This document shows positions 59,800 through 64,000 of a DNA stretch of 64,000 bases, piece by piece (position 1 is the stretch's first letter; every line of letters starts with the position of its first letter). This DNA is from Jacaranda mimosifolia. Its lineage: Eukaryota > Streptophyta > Magnoliopsida > Lamiales > Bignoniaceae. The stretch is from contig CM032128.1 of NCBI GenBank assembly GCA_018894105.1, positions 30,651,299 to 30,715,298 of the forward strand, given 5' to 3'. A program made the translations under genes and the position numbers. A model generated the notes under the pieces. The model had not been told where the DNA came from. It was given only the letters and a program-made list of their open reading frames with translations, and did no database searches.

Positions 59800-60310
59800 T
59801 CTCATACTATATGAAACCTAAGGTTTTAATTGGTTGTATTTTTATTCTCATTTTCTGTTTTCATTATTTTAGAATTTGTTCTCATTTTATTATTGTTTTG
59901 CGTGTGGAAATAAAAATATAATTGTATAAGAATTGTGAAAATTTTGAAAAAAGGTAAATTGAAAATAATATTTTAATATAATAGTATTAATTATTATTGT
60001 TTAATTGATTGTGGGGCCCATTGTTTTGAGAAGATAAAAAAAATAATTATTTAATAAATTAGTGGATGATGATGTGATGAAAAATTAGTATTAAATTTTA
60101 TACGGTTCTCATTCTCTTGGAGTGTTAGAAAAAAATTAATATTTAATTAGTTAGTAAATTTTAATTATTTTTAAATCAATACATATTATAAGTGTTTTAT
60201 AGGTATGAAAATGAAAATGAATAGTATTTTCATTAAAAATAATACAAATAATCGTATTTTTTTTATTTTCAAACTAGTATAAAATGAGAAAATATTATTT
60301 TAGAGTACAA
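59800..60310. mobile_element. Probable MITE-like insertion
   Basis: About 0.5 kb absent from the paralogous flank at about 51,212. Begins near AAGGTTTTAATTGGTTG and ends near GAAACAATCCGACTCC. Weak inverted similarity at the ends; family unknown. Confidence 0.4.
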
Positions 60311-61174
60311 GAAACAATCCGACTCCAAGTACCCTATTGTCTTTGGCCACAAGTAAGCAACAGCACTCCCGCGCGAATTCTCGGGAGACATAATTATTTT
60401 CTTTTTCTATTTAAACATATGTATGTCTATTAAGGGTTCAAACTTTGAACTTTTTTTTTTTTAAATTTTTTTATTTATAAAGTTAGTAGATGGCCTATTT
60501 GATTCATATTATTTCATTTGAAAATATTTTTGAAATAAATTATAAACTAATTTAGATTAATCAATAATTGTGAGACAAAGTCTGGTTAATAATTTAAAAA
60601 CTCATTTTGCTATGCACGATCAATTTAAAAACGTAAAAGAAATAAATTTTTTTAGAAATTTACTGTATTTGTCACCCCCTAAAATGTAATAATGTGAACA
60701 ATCAAAGTTTTATTCTCCTAGTAACTTTTCCTGAAAAAAAATAACAACTGCCAAATTTACTTTCTTTTGATTTCATCTTTCAACTTCACCAAATAATTCA
60801 TTATATCAAAGAATAAACTAAATTAATCTATCAAATTTAATTATATAAATAATCTGAAGTAATATTTTTTTTAAAAAAAATTAGAAATATACTAAAGTAT
60901 CTCAACTTTCCAAAATAATTAACTTTAAATGACCATAACTCGCACATACAATTAATGTCATTTATCTTCCTAGGACTTATCCCTGGAGAACCTCAAAATC
61001 CAATTCTCTACGACATTGAACTCATTTAAAAATATAAAATATTTAAAGAATTATGATCGAGAAAAGGATAAACTGTCATTTTTCTTCACAAAAATAAGAT
61101 TGAAAAAAAAAAAAGATGTTTCGTATCATATTCGAATTATACCACTTAAAAGTAAGTACAATATGATTGCATTT

Positions 61175-62130
61175 AACCAGAGACGAAGGCAAGGGGGTGG
61201 TTGAGAGGGGCAACCAGCCCCTCAAAATTTTGAAATTTAATTTTTTGTATTGAAAATTTTAAAATATTATAATTTTATCATCCATCAAATTATAAAATTA
61301 CCCTTCTTTTTAATACACTTTACTAGGGCTGTCAATGGATCGGATTTTAATTCGAATTTGATCTAAATTTGATATGAATTTTAGAATTTTTATCCGATTA
61401 AAATATTCGATAGATCAGATCCGATTATAAATATTCGAAATTCGAAATAAGTGAATTGGATATGGAATTAAGCAATACGATCCGTTAAAAATCCGAATCC
61501 AAACCTTAATATTTTTTATTAAATTAATACTCTTATATATAATATTAATAAATATTTTAAAATAAAATATATGTATTATATTGACCTAATATCTATATTA
61601 ACGTCTGTATTATACTATTAATATCGAATTTTTAACCTAAAAAATAAGATGGATATTGATAAAATGTCAAATATAATAACATATAATAGTTCATCTATAC
61701 GTTAATATAATGTAAAAAAGGAGTTTAGTATTCAAATATTTAACTTTTGGACTAATATATAATAAAAAGTTGTTAAAAATTCAAATATGACATATTTACT
61801 TTATAAATACAACATTTTCATTAAATTTAAAAGAAAAAAAAAGAAAAAAAAAATAAATCGGGTTAGATTTTTTAATCGGATTTTGAATATCCATCGAATT
61901 CGGATATGATACTGATTAACAAAGATCCTATAGGGTTTCGGGTCGGATTCGAATATGAATTTTGTTAATTGAATTCGAATTCGAATTCGAATATGATAAA
62001 TCCGATCCGTTGACAGCCCTACACTTTACTATTATCCTTTTTTTATCATTTTAAATTTATAAAATATTATATTTTTGATAATTTAATTTCGTCCTCTATA
62101 ATAAATTTTTTTGACTCCGCCCTTGCATCT
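61175..62130. mobile_element. Outer transposon-like element hosting hAT-like copy B
   Basis: Left GGCAAGGGGGTGG and right CTCCGCCCTTGCAT are roughly inverted, as in common plant elements ending in a CGGAGCCAAGGGGG-type repeat. The 8-bp-duplicated hAT-like element lies inside. Limits approximate. Confidence 0.4.
61324..62021 (+). mobile_element. hAT-like element, copy B (698 bp)
   Basis: Ends TAGGGCTGTCAATGG and CGTTGACAGCCCTA with a perfect 8-bp target duplication CACTTTAC (61,316-61,323 and 62,022-62,029). Non-coding. Inverted relative to copy A 2.3 kb upstream. Confidence 0.85.
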
Positions 62131-62139
62131 TATCTTTTT

Positions 62140-62420
62140 TACGCGTAATAGAAAATGTTACTATTGTGTAGTGAAAAACTAATATATTATTAATGGTAGG
62201 ATCATAATAAGATTTTCGAAGGTATGTGAATATGAAGATTGGGGTTGAGCGTGGCCCTGGCCAGACATGATCATGATATGTATTGGGTTAGAAAATCACG
62301 CGTGCAGTGAAAACACAACACGTTCTATGAGGAGCCAACACCCCATCTCCCCCAACCCATAAATACAAAACCACATTAATTTTCTACAGTATTTAGTAAT
62401 CAATTGATGAATAGGACGCT
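62140..62420. repeat. Duplicate of the 5' edge of the ABCC pseudogene
   Basis: About 280 bp matching 26,972-27,248, including CGCGTAATAGAAAATGTTAC, GTGGCCCTGGCCAGACATGA and CATAAATACAAAA. The match stops at CAATTGATGAAT in both places. Confidence 0.8.
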
Positions 62421-63745
62421 GTGTGACCATTTTTGCCTGATGGTATTAATCTCCTACATAAAATATGATGTTGAATATTTAAATTTAATAAACTCTTGAT
62501 GTGTGTATATATAAATAAAAAATGATAATAACTTGGAGTTAATCTTGAAAAAGAGCTTGTCATTTTAATAGAGCATGCAAAAAAAAAAAAAAAAAAAAAA
62601 AATCACATATAGTTACAAATGTTTATTCTGATAAAATATAAATTATTCACGTGTAAAATTTATAATGTAAGTTAATATTGAAGTCCCATCTTTTTTCAAT
62701 ATGCTCTTATTAACTTTTTTTAGTAGTTGAACAAACACCTTCTTTGTCGACTCCATAACCTTTTATATTGATATATATCTTATACGAGAAATAAGCATAA
62801 AACCCTAGAATACCCCATGAAAGTTCGCGCCTTTTTATTAGAATCGAGTCCAATCGACTTGATACCATACCTTGTACCAAAATGTAAACTATCTATTTAA
62901 GACAGGTGATAATATCTCGACTCTACATATAAGATGGTTTATACAAATCCATTTCAGTACCATCCTATAAATATCACCAACCACATAGTACCAAACATTG
63001 CATTTTTTTGTTTTTTTTTTTAATGTTTGATCATGTTACTGTTTACTGACTTAAGAATTGAAAGATTTTATCGAAACCTCTCCTAGTGATCATTAACCTT
63101 TGTTTTCTATTTCATGTTCGCAACTATCTTCCCGTCGAAATTATCGACATAGATCACTTGATTTACTAAAAGAAGAAATAGACTGATCCAAATACACGTG
63201 AGACACCCCAAATCAATATCCAAGTGAGGGACATAACATAAGCCGACTAGTTCTTGTTAAGAGTAAAATCTATTTTCTTGGGATCACGGCCGAAGTTCCT
63301 TGTGAAATAGGGCAACTCGAAAGAACACATCTCCATGGTGGGGAAACTACACGTATGATTTCAGATTATGTACCAGCTAGATAAGCAACATCAAAAGAAC
63401 CAGATCCATGGACAAAGATGTGTGGGGTTCATACTGTTGATTTCATCCATGTAAGGATTTGAAAAATCCTACGTACTACACAGTATTAAATTTAACCAGA
63501 ACTTCTCGTGAAAATCCAAATACACAGTAAAAGCTCCTCTCATCAAGTAAAAACAAAGGCTCTCTCTGTTCTTCCTCCCCCAAACGAAACTCGTGAGGAA
63601 GAGCTCTTATATTTCACGGGCTTCTTCATCTTCTGCCTCAGAGCCTCAGAAATATGCCCCGTTCGGAATTCTCTTCAAATACCCTGCGTTTCGGGCCGAG
63701 AAAAATGCACCAATACTATCCAAGAATCGCTTATTTCCTTGCTCC

Positions 63746-64000
63746 ATGGCCACCAAATTTCAACTCCTTTTCTCCATTTTTTGGATCTGCTTTCTTTCTT
63801 CACATGCACAGAGTTTGCAGACCTACATTGTCCAGCTCCACCCTGACGGGCTATCGCGTTCTTATTTCAGCTCTAAGCTCCACTGGCACCTTTCTTTCTT
63901 AGAGAAGTCTATTTCTACTGAACAGGATTCTTCTGCGCGGCTTTTGTATTCTTACGGCTCCGCAATGGAAGGTTTTGCTGCTCAGCTCTCTGAACTTGAG
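63746..64000 (+). CDS. Subtilisin-like serine protease (subtilase, SBT1.2/SDD1-like), 5' end
   Basis: First 85 codons of a plant subtilase, cut by the window edge. The ATG at 63,746 opens a signal peptide (MATKFQLLFSIFWICFLSS, cleavage expected near HAQS). An inhibitor I9 prodomain follows: LQTYIVQLHPDG, WHLSFLEKS and LLYSYGSAMEGFAAQL. These match the SDD1/SBT1.2 group, secreted proteases implicated in stomatal patterning in Arabidopsis; the catalytic Asp/His/Ser lie outside the window. The open frames starting at 63,508 and 63,654 are in other frames and are not the gene. It lies after a long repeat-rich spacer, unrelated to the MUR3 cluster. Confidence 0.9.
   Translation, partial: MATKFQLLFSIFWICFLSSHAQSLQTYIVQLHPDGLSRSYFSSKLHWHLSFLEKSISTEQDSSARLLYSYGSAMEGFAAQLSELE

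Larger units (their letters stand above)
56826..63745. other. MUR3-3 downstream region to the subtilase gene
   Basis: No gene. Contains two hAT-like elements in opposite orientation, an (ATT)n run (59,078-59,110), AT-rich unique sequence (60.4-61.18 kb), the fragment 62,140-62,420 that also occurs before the ABCC pseudogene, a 23-A run (about 62,580) and the probable subtilase promoter and leader (63.0-63.75 kb). Confidence 0.55.

Noticed and set aside
63508..63902. Two open frames overlapping the subtilase start
   Set aside because: They are out of frame with the signal peptide and I9 prodomain starting at 63,746.

Overview
The window is nuclear DNA from a flowering plant, almost certainly a eudicot. 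It is AT-rich and intron-rich, its genes use GT-AG introns, and it is dense in transposon debris and simple repeats. The recognisable proteins are plant ones: a C-type ABC transporter, a mitochondrial complex I subunit, MUR3-type xyloglucan galactosyltransferases and an SDD1-like subtilase. Species cannot be fixed from the sequence alone. No operons, phage or CRISPR features are present.

Layout, all real genes on the + strand. 1-2,677: last seven exons of an apparently intact ABCC transporter. 3,811-8,937: complete 12-exon NDUFA9 gene (400 aa). 9,604-10,017: small predicted tail-anchored protein. 10.0-24.8 kb: intergenic block holding a 6.6-kb Mutator-like element with a perfect 9-bp target duplication (12,320-18,976), a copia-type solo LTR nested in a hAT-like element (19,498-20,751) and a 444-bp hAT-like MITE. 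24,802-26,433: first MUR3-like gene. 27.25-34.45 kb: a heavily broken second ABCC copy, interrupted by a 509-bp solo LTR. 35.2-38.2 kb: probable gypsy-like LTR. 38.2-38.5 kb: an insertion of chloroplast DNA (atpF exon 1) fused in frame to the last 23 codons of a deleted NDUFA9 copy. 39,178-39,591: second tail-anchored gene. 41.46-42.77 kb: TRIM-like tandem and inverted array framed by a 172-bp duplication. 44.4-45.7 kb: hAT-like element. 46,996-48,846: second, full-length MUR3-like gene. 54,980-56,665: third MUR3-like gene, frameshifted near its end. 58.3-62.1 kb: two inverted copies of a hAT-like element. 63,746-64,000: 5' end of a subtilase gene.

The window is best read as local segmental duplication of a unit [ABCC - NDUFA9 - tail-anchored protein - intergenic block X - MUR3]. 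The first unit is complete. The second has a pseudogene ABCC and has lost almost all of NDUFA9. The third keeps only block X and MUR3, plus a fragment resembling the sequence at the 5' edge of the ABCC pseudogene. Paralogous empty sites inside the window date the transposon insertions relative to the duplications.

The genes do not form a pathway: vacuolar/plasma-membrane transport, respiration, Golgi cell-wall glycosylation and extracellular proteolysis happen to be neighbours. The most unusual structures are the Mutator-like element, whose transposase core is replaced by about 1.4 kb of minisatellite and followed by about 3.6 kb of related arrays, and the plastid-atpF/NDUFA9 in-frame chimera.
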